The notes: generated by a model from the letters alone, not told the origin. A stretch of 64,000 bases of DNA from Metopolophium dirhodum (GCF_019925205.1 NC_083568.1:17110393-17174392), one strand, 5' to 3'; positions 28,101-40,626 are shown, counted from the first letter of the stretch. Translations and numbers: made by a program.

Positions 28101-31100
28101 ATAATCATTTTTTAAGTCCTGAAAAACTAAATGCGTAATAGGTGTAATCATTACTCAATATGTGGCGATACCGAAGCGCAACTGTGATAATAATATAGTA
28201 GTCACAAGTTTGCCTGCAGGCCATTAATATTATATTATGTATTCGCGAGCATAATACGCATGTACAGCTACGACCGCGGTCTCGCCGTTATTTAAACAAA
28301 GCTCTCGTATACGGGGTGTTTCAAATGCTGCGCGCCGAAACCGTCGACTAGGCGGAATTTTAATGACCTCGTGTGACAATTAATGCGCGCCTTCGAAATA
28401 TATTGTATCCGTCATGACGTGTCAACGCGTGGTCTTTGATGTCAGCAAAACACCTCTAGACCCGGGGTCTTGTCGCTGTACGACCGTAACAAGAGACAGT
28501 CTGCTCGCGAATATAGATTTTATCACAATATCGCGAATATAATATGTAGCCAAGACCGCGGGTTCGTGTCCTCGTCGTGAATTAAGGGGGTGTCAGGGCA
28601 CCGCGTATGTTTTCCCTCGCTGACCCATGCGCAACACAGCAAATTTGTGTTTACCAGAAGCAACCCCGTGTATTGTTAAGTACATATAATATTGCTCTTA
28701 GCTAAGAACATTACCCGAGTCCCTGCGTTGGCTTTTCAGCGGTGTTGTAATTTTTATACAATTTAAACGGTCATAACTTACATAATATTATATAAACTAA
28801 AATATCATATAAAATAGCCAATGCCGTATGGACACAACTGTTGTTCTTAGCTTAAAATTTGGCAACAGGTGAATTCACTATGATATTAAATGTAATAAAA
28901 CAGAGATCGTTCTGCTTAACGTAAAATATTTGCTATGTTGCGTGTGGATCAGAGAGAAAGAAAACCAATAGTGTGCTAACATAGTGACATCTTCATAATG
29001 ATATGGGTTAATGATGGGTGTTTTAAATGCCAGGTGGCCGAGACCGTGCAGTATTGTCTCCGTTGTAATATTATGTAAAACCTAATACGCGTCTCTTTGT
29101 TTTCAGAGATCCCATATGCTGTGAAGTCCATTATCTTCATGATTTTACTTGTGATAGTCGTTCATCTGGAAAATAATAAAATAAGTGAGTTTTCCCAACC
29201 GTTCTAAGAAGACGAAATAAATAAATAAAATAAAAAATTAGATTACCAGAGACAACTTGGATATTGCAAAGAGATAGACGGTTTTAAGTGTGAAAACGGC
29301 GGAATCAGGATGTACACCGAGGAAAATGGATTATCGTGCTGGTGCACTTCAGACTACGTCGGCGAACGCTGCCGTGAGTTTTATAGCGCAGTGGTTTATT
29401 AAATCATATATTATTATTATACATTCAGGTAGGTTTGTTATATTATCGCAACATTTTTATCGATAATTTTACTGATTTACTGGGTATCGAATAGAAAACT
29501 AATAAATATCGTTACCTACAAAATATTGCAACAAAGTAGGTACCTATCGGTATTTACTTATATTGGTAAAAAAAATATAGTAAATATTAATATTGAACTC
29601 TGTAGCCTGTTAGGATGGCAAAAATTACACTCGAAAACCTACACAACTAAAAACCAATCATGAAATACGTAAAAAAAAGCGATAAGGATTTTAGCAAATT
29701 ATATATTTAATGTTTATATTATACGCATATAAAAATAAAAGAATAAAAAAAATGTACAGTTTATATATTACTTTAGCAATTACATTTGATAAACTATGAA
29801 AGCCCCATTAATTTTTTTGTTAAATCTGCTAAAATATCGAGTGCTTTTTCTTGCCTAGAACTAGAATCCATGATTGAGTCAGGTGGCGTAACTATAAAAT
29901 TAATATTGGACCGTGTACCTTAACAAGATAAATTTGGCGGTGTATAGATAATTTTACTAATATGATATAATATAATGCTTGATAGTAGTGCAAACCTTAA
30001 TTATTATATTTGTCATAACATTTTTTTCCCAACCTCAGAGGAACCCGTGTCGTTTATGTCACGTGCAGTAGCACTGTTTCGCTTTGGTCACTTGGACGTC
30101 AGTAGAGGCAGGCCGACGATGTGGTGGAGCATTTTACCGTTCACTTCGGGACGCCAGCTAAAAAGCAATTACGCTTGTAAGTTACAGTTACAATATAACA
30201 ACATAATTAACAAAGGTTATTTTCATTTAATGAAATATATAGACAGTAAATCCTTCCTTAATGAACACTACCCCCCCCCCCCTCCTCCTAAATAGCTCAG
30301 TTTTTTTTGGAACAAATTTTCTAGTGGACAACAAATTTTCAGGGGTTTCACTGTACTTATATAATATTATATATACTAAGTGGCAAGGCTGGGCATTAAC
30401 GAGTTAAAAGTTAAAATTAAGTTAGGTTAGGAACTCGATATAATTTTTAAATATTATATATTATGATTATTAAACAAGATCTATAATTTAGCTTGCAGCG
30501 ATAGATTGATTGAGTGTATTAACAAGCTAAAATATATTTTATAGATTATTTCAGTTTTACGTATACATGTTACATAATAATATTAACCATACTATAATAG
30601 CATGATATATATATATATTTTTTTTTTGATTAGTCCATCAAACAGTTGTGAAAAGATTAGAAAACGTGTTCGCTGGTGCCAACAATAGTGTATATTCCGC
30701 CAGAATATTGCCTCCAGCATGTCCACTGGAATGCTGTGCAAACGACAGTAAATATTTATGCCTCACTACTATATTATATATTATCATTATTTTATTATAA
30801 TAATATAAAATAAAATACATATTCGCACAAACGAGGTAAAACCGCGTATTGTCTGTTATTGACGAAATGTATCGTATTGTAACGCGCAGTTATTAACACT
30901 GGGTTAAAAGGAAATTCAGAAAATTAATTTTTTCAGAAACTTTACCACCGGTGAAAACACTATACAACAAAATCCTCAGACGGAATTCCGGTCAGTTCAT
31001 ACCGGATCGGAAGTCCAGACATTTGCTGTTGGACGCGTTCAATCAATATTTCGTATTGCAATTTTCTGACGTAAATTCGAACTTGACGGTTAGTAGCTAA

Positions 31101-34100
31101 TACCTATAAATTACAATAATACATTATGACACGAGCTCGTTTAAAGCGATGTAACGTACTTACCACTAAAAAACTTACATTGAATATTAATATTAATGTA
31201 TTGTCCGCACTTAATATTATAGGTAACGGCTTCCCAATTGTACGGCAGTGACGCTGCGTCGGAGAAATCGATGAGATCGTTCTCTGGCGGTAAGCTCAAG
31301 ACACGGAAATTTGATTACAAACATTATGCGACGAACCATGTGTTTGCACCTTACTCAGACGTATACTTAAATGCGTTGACAAAAGGCATTTCGACCAACA
31401 GGTCGTGGGTGAGCAAGGCTTTTATTTTCCACAAAACAAAATTGTTGAATAAAAGTTAAATTTTTACTTTTCTGAATGACAACATATGCATATAGGTACG
31501 TTTTAAATTATAATACCGAAGCTGAACTATAGTTCTGCACTTATTATACCTATGAGTAAATTTTAATGTCTATTTAATGGACGGAATTACATGTGTAACT
31601 GCTAATCCGATAATTTAACTATTAATATACTTTAAACAAATTAACTGTACGTCTGTAGGTACTCGTTCGTAATTAAATTGTAATACATCGAAATGCTCGG
31701 TAAAAATATTTTTTGTATGCCGTCGTTCATGAAAGTAAATAAATTTAAAAAAAAAGTAACGATAATAAATACTATTTCTTCAAAAATGTTGTGTCTTACA
31801 ATGATTTCAATTAATAACATGGACGATTTGCGAAACAGCTCAGCAGAATGATCGCCCGGATATTCAAACGGGCCGAGATGTTGAACATGAGCACAATGCT
31901 TCACGTACTGTCGACCCTCTGGGCACGTGAACACAACCGATTGTGCGACGAGTTGTCACAGAAATGGCCATTGTGGACACACGAAGAGCTGTATACCAAG
32001 GCCAGGAATATTGTAACCGGTCAAATGATGAACATAATGATGACCGAAATCCTAAATTTGGAACTAAGACCGGAAATGTACGACCGTCAAATGGAAAACA
32101 TCCGTGGTTCCGGAAAACCTATTGAAGTCTACTTTATGATGGCTGTATCAAATCTGCCGGAAAAATTTCAATACAATTCAACGAATTTGATATCCTACAG
32201 TAACACCAGGTCAGTCTGAGACTTTTTATGGATACATCAATAATAACTTAAGAAACGTCCACTTTACATTTTGGCCCTTACGAATATTATGTTAGATCAG
32301 TGATTTACAGAGCAGCCCGAACAGGGGTATACCGTATACAGTATAGTGTATAAAAAGCTATTTGCATGTACCAAAACACGGTAGTTAATGATTTAAATTT
32401 ATAGAACTTCGGTACTGATGCATTTTTTGGTATACAAAAACATATCTTATGAGCAAAACTGTCCCTCCCTGTTTGGATTTCGTTAATATTTTGTTTATTA
32501 TTTAAAAGAAGAAAACATTTTGGATTTCCGATCAAATCCCGATTTTCAAAACTGTAATATTATTATAGAAGCTAAAATAAGCATTTGAATAATGCACAAT
32601 ATTTGTTATTTTTCAAACGTGTTTGTCCAGCAATGTTTAAAGTAAAATAAAAATTCGGGATTTGATCCCAGATAAAATTATCTTTCAGATAAAAAGCAAA
32701 CTATCAAATTTCGACGTATCAATTATGCGTGAGATTTTTTCCCGTGAAGTAAATTTTGCTGATATTATAATTATTAAAATAGTGACTAAAATATATAATT
32801 TTTAATTTTTATTAAACTGCGAAAAATTGGAAAAACCAGCACTTACATCCTTAAGGGGATCGCATGTCACGTATTTTTCGTACGTTTTAGACCAATAAGC
32901 GATGGTAAATTACACATACTTCCGAATGTCTGATTTTAATTTTTGATATAATATGTATGAATTCTTTGGCAAAATAACTAGGCTTTCTAGGAAGTCGATT
33001 TTCAATTTTCAATTTTAAAGTACCATAAAATTTGGACATTTTTTTAAAAAATCTCATGAAATAATTGCATTACATTTATATTTATTTTGGACTTTTTGGG
33101 TTTTATATCAAAAAAGTGGTTCCAACAAAGCGTAGTCTAGGAGCTTACGAATTTAACTCTTTTTTTCGAAATTACAATCAAACTTCAGGAAGTATGTTCA
33201 ATTTACTACCGCCTTTGGTAGTTTTTATAGGTGATGCATAGAAGAATATATTTCGTTTTTCTCGATTTATTGACATTTGCGTGTGCGTGCGAGAGTGGCA
33301 AACGATGGATTCCGAACGTATCTACGCACACTAATGATCATTTACTTCGCACACAACCACACTGCGTAACGAGTATAAGACATCGAATTGTCTGTACGCG
33401 ACCTCTTATCAAATCACCGCCTTCAATCCCCATAAGACGCATTTAATTAAATAATGACAAGCATATTATAGACGCTCTAAATCGACTAAACTTGAGATCC
33501 TACGCAATATCTTTTTATTCGTGGGTACTGTACGTCTGTTGTACCTGCATAATATATAGCCACATCGTTCAACTAATGATAAATATAATATGTTTTTTTA
33601 AAGAATGCGTTATGATTTATAAAAATATAATACGCTTCAAACTATGATATTATGAATTATAATCACCAACTAGTATAGATACCCGTATTATACAACCCTA
33701 GATGGTGACCAGAAACTATAGAGGTACGCTAGGGAAGTGAAACTAAACATGTGGGAAACGGTTCTAGTCCCCGGAGAACTATAGTTTAAGAAAAAAAAGC
33801 GATTTCAACAACATTCACATATTATCATATCATTATATACGTGTATACGATTCGATTTTACTATACTTTTAGTCAAGTTTCGGAAGCTGGTTTAAAAGAC
33901 GCCCTGCAATTAATGATGAGTTCAAAGATGCGCATGGCCACGGCCCACGATGACGGCTCCTTGACTGGACAGCTTACCAAGACACTAATGACGCTCTCGA
34001 GAGAACAATGTTTACAGGGTTTCAATAACTACAGAAGACGGTTAGGGCTGCCTGCTTATAACAGCTTTTTCGATCTGACCGGCAACGTCGAAACCGCAAT

Positions 34101-34386
34101 TGAATTGGAAAAATTGTATAGTACCGTAGAGAAAGTAGAGTTGTTAACCGGCGTGTTGACGGAAAAATCCAGTTCCGGAGTTCTACCCACGGCCAAAGTC
34201 CTGTCTAACAGCTTTATCGTTAACGCAATATTGACAAATAGTCTCACCACCAAACACATGTGGGCACCGGACACGTTCGGTGGGGTCGAATTTTTTGACT
34301 TGGTCAAATCTTCAAGTTTAGAGTCATTGGTGTGTCGAAATGTGGACAATTGCGACGAGTTAAAAGTTGGTCGTTACGCGAAATAA
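25120..34386 (+). CDS. Cyclooxygenase-like membrane protein, probable pseudoenzyme
   Basis: Thirteen exons: 25120-25197, 25502-25592, 25668-25714, 25791-25995, 26074-26151, 26214-26633, 29107-29184, 29242-29373, 30634-30747, 30937-31088, 31223-31408, 31839-32209, 33873-34386. All phases agree and total 821 residues. Residues 1-306 are predicted cytoplasmic: coiled coil about 85-140, proline-rich about 215-270. A membrane segment follows (about 312-327), then a five-cysteine EGF module (about 340-376), then the prostaglandin G/H synthase fold (LPP, FIPD, LYGSD, WAREHNRLCDEL, DTFGG, LVC). Exons 6 and 8-13 are well supported. By alignment with known cyclooxygenases, catalytic Tyr385 is Met628, proximal His388 is Ser631, distal His207 is Leu455 and Ser530 is Ile; only Gln203 is kept. 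Heme peroxidase or cyclooxygenase activity is therefore unlikely. The donor of exon 2 (GTTGTC) is weak. ATG 25120 is the first in frame after a stop; ATG 25180 is the alternative. Confidence 0.85.
26690..27783. mobile_element. Non-autonomous inverted-repeat element in intron 6
   Basis: Both ends carry inverted copies of a region starting CGTATGTAATTTGCGCCAAAA, followed by further GCGCCAAATTAC-like motifs at similar spacing. Left repeats cover about 26690-26800 and right repeats about 27655-27783. The interior is AT-rich and has no coding capacity. More motif copies occur just outside the left end (26637-26680). No target duplication is clear. It is a MITE-like element sitting in intron 6 of the cyclooxygenase-like gene. 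Confidence 0.7.
27017..27434. mobile_element. Nested MITE with CAAGNCTGGGCA ends
   Basis: Begins CAAGTCTGGGCA and ends with the inverted form TGCCCAGGCTTG. The flanking octamers ACTATATC and AGTATATT agree at six of eight positions, suggesting an aged 8-bp duplication of hAT type. It lies wholly inside the larger inverted-repeat element, so it inserted later. A fragment with the same end (CAAGGCTGGGCATTAACGAG) starts at 30384, showing a dispersed family. Confidence 0.65.
32891..33220. repeat. Inverted-repeat element in intron 12
   Basis: Segments 32891-32926 and 33186-33220 are imperfect inverted repeats of about 35 bp containing GTAAATT and ACATACTTCC. The enclosed about 260 bp is non-coding. 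It is probably a small MITE in the last intron of the cyclooxygenase-like gene. The element's outer limits are unclear. Confidence 0.45.
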
Positions 34387-34812
34387 GTACATTTATAATA
34401 TAATATCATGGTTGTAGGACCAAGGGTTAAAATATTAGTCTTCGTATTTCTGGCGCACCGTCATCAAGCCAAACATAATATTTTATAATTTAACCGTATT
34501 CGGTAATTTATATGCTAGTATTTTTCGATCATTATTAACATATTATCATCATTAACCCAATAATTCATATTCATTTATTTACTATGTTCAATTAAGGTTA
34601 TAATTCTTGTTTTTTCAAACCTCCTTAAGCAATTCCTTATTTGTTTGAAGCGTTTTTCTTATTTTTAGGTCCATAAAAGACTAAATTATTATAATATAGT
34701 TGTTTCTATATTATTATATTTATATACGTTTGTCTTGTTCGTTTTGTTAGCCAACGTGTGCAAGGGTATTTTACCATTATATTTTTCTAGACGCATTTGC
34801 GTTCAAACTGAA
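34387..34812 (+). other. 3' flank of the cyclooxygenase-like gene
   Basis: AT-rich sequence between the stop codon and the foldback element. I see no canonical AATAAA signal close to the stop. The 3' untranslated region probably ends here or within the foldback repeat. Confidence 0.4.
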
Positions 34813-36545
34813 GAGTTTTTTCTTCTTGTTAAATTATTATAATGGGCACAAATCAAAAGGCTTTAGTATTTTATTTTTTCAAATGTGTGAGTCACCGCGG
34901 CTCATTATTAAATCGCAATTGCGATTCACCAATTTAATTAATTATTATCATTCGTAAGCACAAAGTTTATATATTATAAAATATGTAAAGAGTTTTTCTT
35001 CTTGTTAAATTATTATTTAAATAAAATCGGTACCAATCAAAACCTTTAATATTTTATTATTTCAAATGTATGAAAGTCACCAGGGATCATTATTAAATCG
35101 CACCACGGCTCATTATTCAATCTCAGTTGTGATTCGCCAACCTAATTAATAATGATCATGCGTAAGCACAAAGTTTATTATTATAAAATATGAAAAGAGT
35201 TTTTAATCTTGTTAAATTATTATTTAAATAAAATGGGCGCAAATCAAAAGGGTTGTTGACCAGTTGCCTCACCCCCCCCCCTCCAACTATATTATCGGTG
35301 TTTTACAAATATACCACTTGCCCTCAACCAAATGTACCAGTTGCCCTTACATGTTAATATATATACGATTACAATATATAGCCCGTAAAATAGGGGAGGT
35401 AAATTTACCAATAATAAATAAAATTATGTATAAAAATAAAGTAAAAATAAAGTAAAATAGTATAAAATGATAAAATAAAATTTTGATTTTTGTAATAATA
35501 TATATAATGATATATTATACAAATAATATGGATAAAATGAAAATTGTAATAATAATAATAGCCTACTTGGTGCAAAGCGAGATGAGGTGCAGATTTCATC
35601 TAACTCAGAGTGATGACTTTGTGGAAACGCATACAATTAGGATTAAAACCGGATTATATGGATCCAAATTCAGAAATTGGATGATATAATTATAATGACC
35701 GAAAATTAAGTGAAGCCATTTTCCAATTTCTGAATTTGGATCCATTTAGTCCTAATTGTATGCGTTTCCACCATGTCATCACTCTGAGTTAGATGAAATC
35801 TGCACCTCATCTCGCTTTGCACCCAGTAGGCTATTATTATTATTACAATTTTCATTTTATCCATATTATTTGTATAATATATCATTTTATACTATTTTAC
35901 TTTATTTTTATACATAGTTTTATTTATTATTTGTAAATTTACCTCCCCTATTTTACGTGCTATATATTGTAATCATGTATATATTATTAACATGTAAAGG
36001 CAACTGGTACATTCGGTTTGGGTCAACTAGTATATTTGGTTGAGGGCAACTGGTATATTTTTAAAACACCGATAATAATCGGGCAACTGGTCAACAACCC
36101 TTTTGATTTGCGCCAATTGTATTTAATTTAACAGGATTAAAAACTCTTTACATAGTTTATAGTAATAAACTTTGTGCTTACGCATGATCATAATTAATTA
36201 GGTTGGTGAATCACAACTGAGATTTAATAATGAGCCGTGGTGCGATTTAATAATGAGCTGTGGTGTGATTTAATAATGAGCCGTGGTGACTTTCACACAT
36301 TTGAAATAATAAAATATTAAAGCGTTTTGATTTGTGCCCATTTTATTTGAATAATAATTTAACAAGAAGAAAAAACTCTTTACATGTTTTATAATATATA
36401 AACTTTGTGCTTACGCATGATAATAATTAATTAAATTGGGGAATCGCAACTGCGATTTAATAATGAGCCGTGGTGACTTTAACACATTTGAAATAATAAA
36501 ATATTAAAGGTTTTGATTGGTGCCCATTTCATTTAAATAAATTGT
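34813..36545. mobile_element. Foldback element: 1.7-kb near-perfect palindrome
   Basis: Two long inverted arms (about 34813-35680 and 35723-36545) are separated by a loop of about 42 bp. The innermost parts match almost base for base (CCAATTTCTGAATTTGGATCC at 35723-35743 against 35660-35680). Each arm contains subrepeats of about 180-200 bp, including the words GTGCTTACGCATGAT, CACGGCTCATTATTAAATCG and CAACTGGT. A unit of about 23 bp is repeated three times near 36228-36290. Open frames inside are low-complexity. No transposase or clear target duplication is visible, so it is a non-autonomous foldback-type element. Confidence 0.85.
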
Positions 36546-36587
36546 TGTGTCTGTGTACACGATAAGTAGTCGAAATAATGATTGGAT

Positions 36588-36770
36588 TATCAACTTCAGT
36601 ATCTTGTTCGATGGGAAAGTGAATATCGTTGGAGCATTAGGAGGTCAAAATTTAAAATTTCCAATAGTTTTCAAAAGTGCAGGGAAAAATCACATAAAAA
36701 TTAAGGAAAAACGAGGAAAAAGGTTTTCCTCAAAATCGATTTTGATTATTGGTGTTTATTATAATTCATA
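36588..36770 (-). repeat. Dispersed repeat copy B
   Basis: The reverse complement of this block resembles the middle of the repeat at 12625-13115: shared TCGATTTT, CCTTAATTTTT, TTGAAAACTA and a TTTTGACC segment in the same order. The two copies are clearly diverged. The 74-codon open frame at 36547-36771 is a by-product. Confidence 0.55.
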
Positions 36771-36921
36771 ATAATTAAATATCTACATTTTAAACAATTG
36801 TATAATTATAATCGATTATTTATAATTTTAGTAAATAAGTTGCAGATTAAATATAACTTATAAGTATAATTATATTTATAATTCTATCTATAATCTTGTT
36901 ATTATATTTTATGTATCAATA

Positions 36922-36945
36922 TATTTATTTATTTATTTATTTATT
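36922..36945. repeat. (TTTA)n microsatellite
   Basis: About six TTTA units in tandem. Confidence 0.85.
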
Positions 36946-37035
36946 AACAACTAATGGACCTAATACCCATTCAAATTAAAATTTGACCTAATACCCAATC
37001 ATGAAAATATGAAATATAATAAATATATCATAGTA

Positions 37036-37288
37036 ACATTGTAATATGCTGACGAACTAACCAATAGCAACCATTTATAAACAAATATTTCCATCGTAAA
37101 TCTCAAAAACCCTGTTTCAGCACTTCTGTTAATTGTTCGTAGCGTGATGTTATGTAGCCTATAGCCTTCCTCGATGAAGAGACTATCCAACAAAAAAATA
37201 ATTTTTCAATTCGAACCAATAGTTTCTGAGATTAGCGCGTTCAAACACACAAACTCTACAGGCCTACAGCTTTATATATTAGTATAGA
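37036..37288 (+). mobile_element. 3' end of an RTE-type LINE
   Basis: A non-coding segment with the sequence order I associate with RTE retrotransposon tails in insects: GTAGCCTATAGCCTTCCTCGA, then CCAATAGTTTCTGAGATTAG, CGCGTTCAAACACACAAACT and a terminal GCTTTATATATTAGTATAGA. No reverse transcriptase is left, so this is a 5'-truncated copy. Recognition rests on memory of the conserved tail. Confidence 0.6.
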
Positions 37289-37628
37289 TTATCTAATATT
37301 ATTATCTTATATTGGAGATTCAGCTTTTCTAGGATATATCTTGCATCTAATGGGAAATTTCAAGACTTTAATCAGAAGTATCAATACTTTTATGAGATTT
37401 CGCATATTTTTTATGGGATACGTCAAGGATTTCATGGATGTAATTTATTGTAAGTGTAAATTATTCTATTTGAAATGTACAAGTTTAATGAAAAATGTCG
37501 AGGATTGTTAAAATTATTATTTTTTAGGAAATATAAATCCTCTAATGGGAAAAATCATAGATTTCATAAGAATCGACATGTTTTTATGGGAAATGTATGC
37601 TTTTCTGTAAAATATCAATCTTCTAATG

Positions 37629-37836
37629 TGTAGTGTTTCTGTTCCATGATGGGAACATTGGGAACATTAGATTACTATTGTACCAGTTTTGTACCTAACC
37701 TATGTTTTTCATATATATATATCATCAGTGTAAGAACACATTGTCATCATGTAAAAACTATTAAATAAATGAATTAATACAAATAGTTATCGAGTGTTAT
37801 AAATTAATTATGTACTCATTTAAGAGGAATACAACA
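37629..37836 (+). repeat. Left LTR of Gypsy element
   Basis: It differs from the right LTR by a duplicated GGGAACATT-like segment, a longer TA run and a few substitutions. It is preceded by the target copy TAATG. Confidence 0.93.
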
Positions 37837-37894
37837 ATGGCGACGAAGATGGGATTGATAGATTGGTCGACACTAAGTTATTAATCCCTGTAGT

Positions 37895-40423
37895 CTTCTG
37901 ATTGGGGTACACCTATAGTTCCTGTAATTAAAAGTGATGGGTCGATAAGATTATGTGGAGATTATAAGGTTACTCTTAACAAGTATTTGGAAATAGACAG
38001 GTATCCTATTCCAAGAGTAGCTGATTTAATGAATGTTTTTCAAGGTGCTGCAAAATTTTGTTTGTTAGATTTATGCCAGGCATATCAGCAGTTGTTACTG
38101 AGTGAGGAGAGTAAAAAAGTAACAACTATATCTACTCATAAAGGTTTGTTCATGTTTAATCGGTCACCATATGGTATAGCTTCAACTCTAGGTTTATTGC
38201 AGAGAGAAATGGATAGGTTATTAAGTGATATACCAGGAACTGTGTGGTTTTTTTTGATGATATTGTGGTAGCCGGATGTGATGAAAAAGAACTGAGTGAG
38301 AGATTGTATAGTGTTTTAGATAAACTTTCTGTGGCTGGGTTAATGGTTAAGAAAGAAAAATGTAAATTTTTTAGTGATTATGTTACTTTTTTAGGTCACG
38401 AGGTGGATAGAGATGGTCTTCACATACCGGATGAAAGAATTAAAGCAATTAATAATGTGGCAATACCTAAGTGTACCCAGGATGTGAAGGCATTTTTGGG
38501 TTTGGTAAATTATTATGGGAAGTTAGTAGGAAATATGTCTACAATTGCTGGTCCATTATATGCGTTGTTAAAGAATAATACTAAATTTGTGTGGAATGCA
38601 AATCAGAGTAAAGCATTTATTAAGATTAAGGAGTCTATTTTATCCAATAAGGTTTTGGTGCATTACAATCCTAATTTGGAACTAATAGTAGCTAGTGAAG
38701 CTAGTCCTTTTGGGTAGGGAGCTGTACTTTCACATAAAATGCCAGATGGTTCAGAGAAGCCTATTGCTTTTGTGTCTAGGACATTGAGTGAGTCTGAAAA
38801 AAATTATGCACAAATTGAACTTGAGGCTCTTGCTTTAGTTTTTGCTGTGAAATATTTCCATCAGTTTGTGTATGGTAGGGAGTTTGTGTTGAGGACTGAG
38901 CACAAACCCTTAGTTAGTATATTTGGGGATAAAAAGGGAATTCCTCTGATGTCGGCACACAGATTACAGCATTATGCTATATTTTTATCCGGTTATACAT
39001 ACAAAATAGAATTTTTTAGTGGTGTGGAGAATGGTAATGCTGATGCATTATTGAGATTGCCTTTAAGTGTGGTTGGGAGTAGCAATATTGTGTGTGATAA
39101 TTTTTTCATTAATATGGTGACTACAAATATTAAGTCTATTGGGGATTCAGATATTTGTAATGAAATAAAAAAATATGTAATTTTACGTTATGTGTTTATC
39201 AAGGTGTTTACTGGAAATTGGTCTAATAACATTAAGGATGTCTCAATAGATCTTAAGCCTTATTACCATAGGAGACTAGAACTTTCTATTGAGCAGGGAT
39301 GTTTAATGTGGGGACACAGATTAATTATTCCTCCAAAGTACAGGGAACAGTTGTTACAAGAATTGCATAGTACACACATGGGGACAGTAAAAATGAAAGC
39401 CTTGGCAAGATCATATATATGGTGGCCAGGTATTGATTTAGAAATTGAACGCATTACTAAAGAGTGTAAAGATTGCTTAATTCATAGTGAAAATCCACCT
39501 AGGAGTGTGTTACATAATTGGCCTTGGCCTGAAGGGCCACCTCAAAGACTTCATTTAGATTTTCTAGGACCTGTTAGGGGTATGATGTTCATAGTAATCT
39601 TAGATGCATATTCAAAGTGGGTTTTTGTGAGAAGAATGTTGAATATAACATCTAATTCTACTATTATGGTATTAAGGGAGTATTTTGCGACATGGGGTAT
39701 ACCTGCAAAATTGGTATCTGATAATGGTCCGTCACTGTGTTCTGTTGAGTTTGAAAGATTTCTTAAGAACTATGGTGTTTTTCACATAAAAACTGCTCCA
39801 TATAATCCGTCAACTAATGGTGCAGCAGAAAATATGGTTAGGACATTTAAAAATTATTTGAAAAAAGTAATTTCAAGTAATAACGACAACAATAGTATTG
39901 ATACGGCTGTGTTGAAATTTATATTGTCTTATAACAGCACTAAGCACTGTTCGACTGGGTTTAGTCCGGCTCAATTGCACATTGGGTGTTCTTTATTACA
40001 TCGTATGGCAGGTTAACTCTTTTTGCTAAATCTAATTATGAAAATAGAATGTTGGAAAATAAAAATTGTTACAGAGGAAATAGGAATAAAGAGTTTTGTG
40101 TTGGTGATGTAGTAATGTGTAGAAATTATACTGGAGGTGATGAATGGGTAAAAGCAATTATAACACAAAAATTATCTCCGGTCACTTATGATATAAGATT
40201 AGGTGATGGCAGAGATTGGAAGAGGCATATTAATCAAATAATAGATTGTGGGTTAAATGTAGAAAAAAATGTTAATGCAGACAGAGCTTTAATGTTGAGG
40301 AAAAAGATATTATTGAGGAAGGTTTGGAAGGAGCTAAACTGTTTGGAAATGATGTTCAAGGGGAGAGTGATCAAACTCAGGATAAGGATGATGGTGAAGG
40401 TACTAAGAGACCTAAGCGAGTAA
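37895..40423 (+). pseudogene. Gypsy pol remnant (RT, RNase H, integrase), broken
   Basis: Coding sequence starts with a reverse transcriptase segment (WGTPIVPV, then YPIPRVADL). The active-site FFDDIV lies at about 38245-38262. The frame is broken at a run of eight T near 38247-38254, and an in-frame TAG lies at 38715-38717. RNase H follows. Integrase comes next, with an HH-CC zinc-binding region (about 39360-39480) and a complete D, D, E set (HLDFLGP, SDNGPSL, NGAAENM). Another frame change near 40000 leads into the integrase C-terminal region, ending about 40423. At least three breaks plus the missing gag and protease make it non-autonomous. Family: Ty3/Gypsy by domain order and motifs. Confidence 0.92.
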
Positions 40424-40626
40424 TACGTCCACCACTTAAACTTAATTTGTAATGTTAAATATAAGTATATTTATATATTGCGTATTATTTGAGTTGTAGT
40501 AAATATTTTTATTTATATATCTTATTATTTTACTAATGTATCTTAAGGAAGGAATTGTTAGTTATATTTTATTAGTTCAGTTATATTGTAATAATTGTAT
40601 TCTTTAAAAATTTAGTTCGGAGGAAC

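Noticed and set aside
35405..35689. Open frames in the arms of the foldback element
   Set aside because: Mirror-image low-complexity frames produced by AT-rich inverted repeats.
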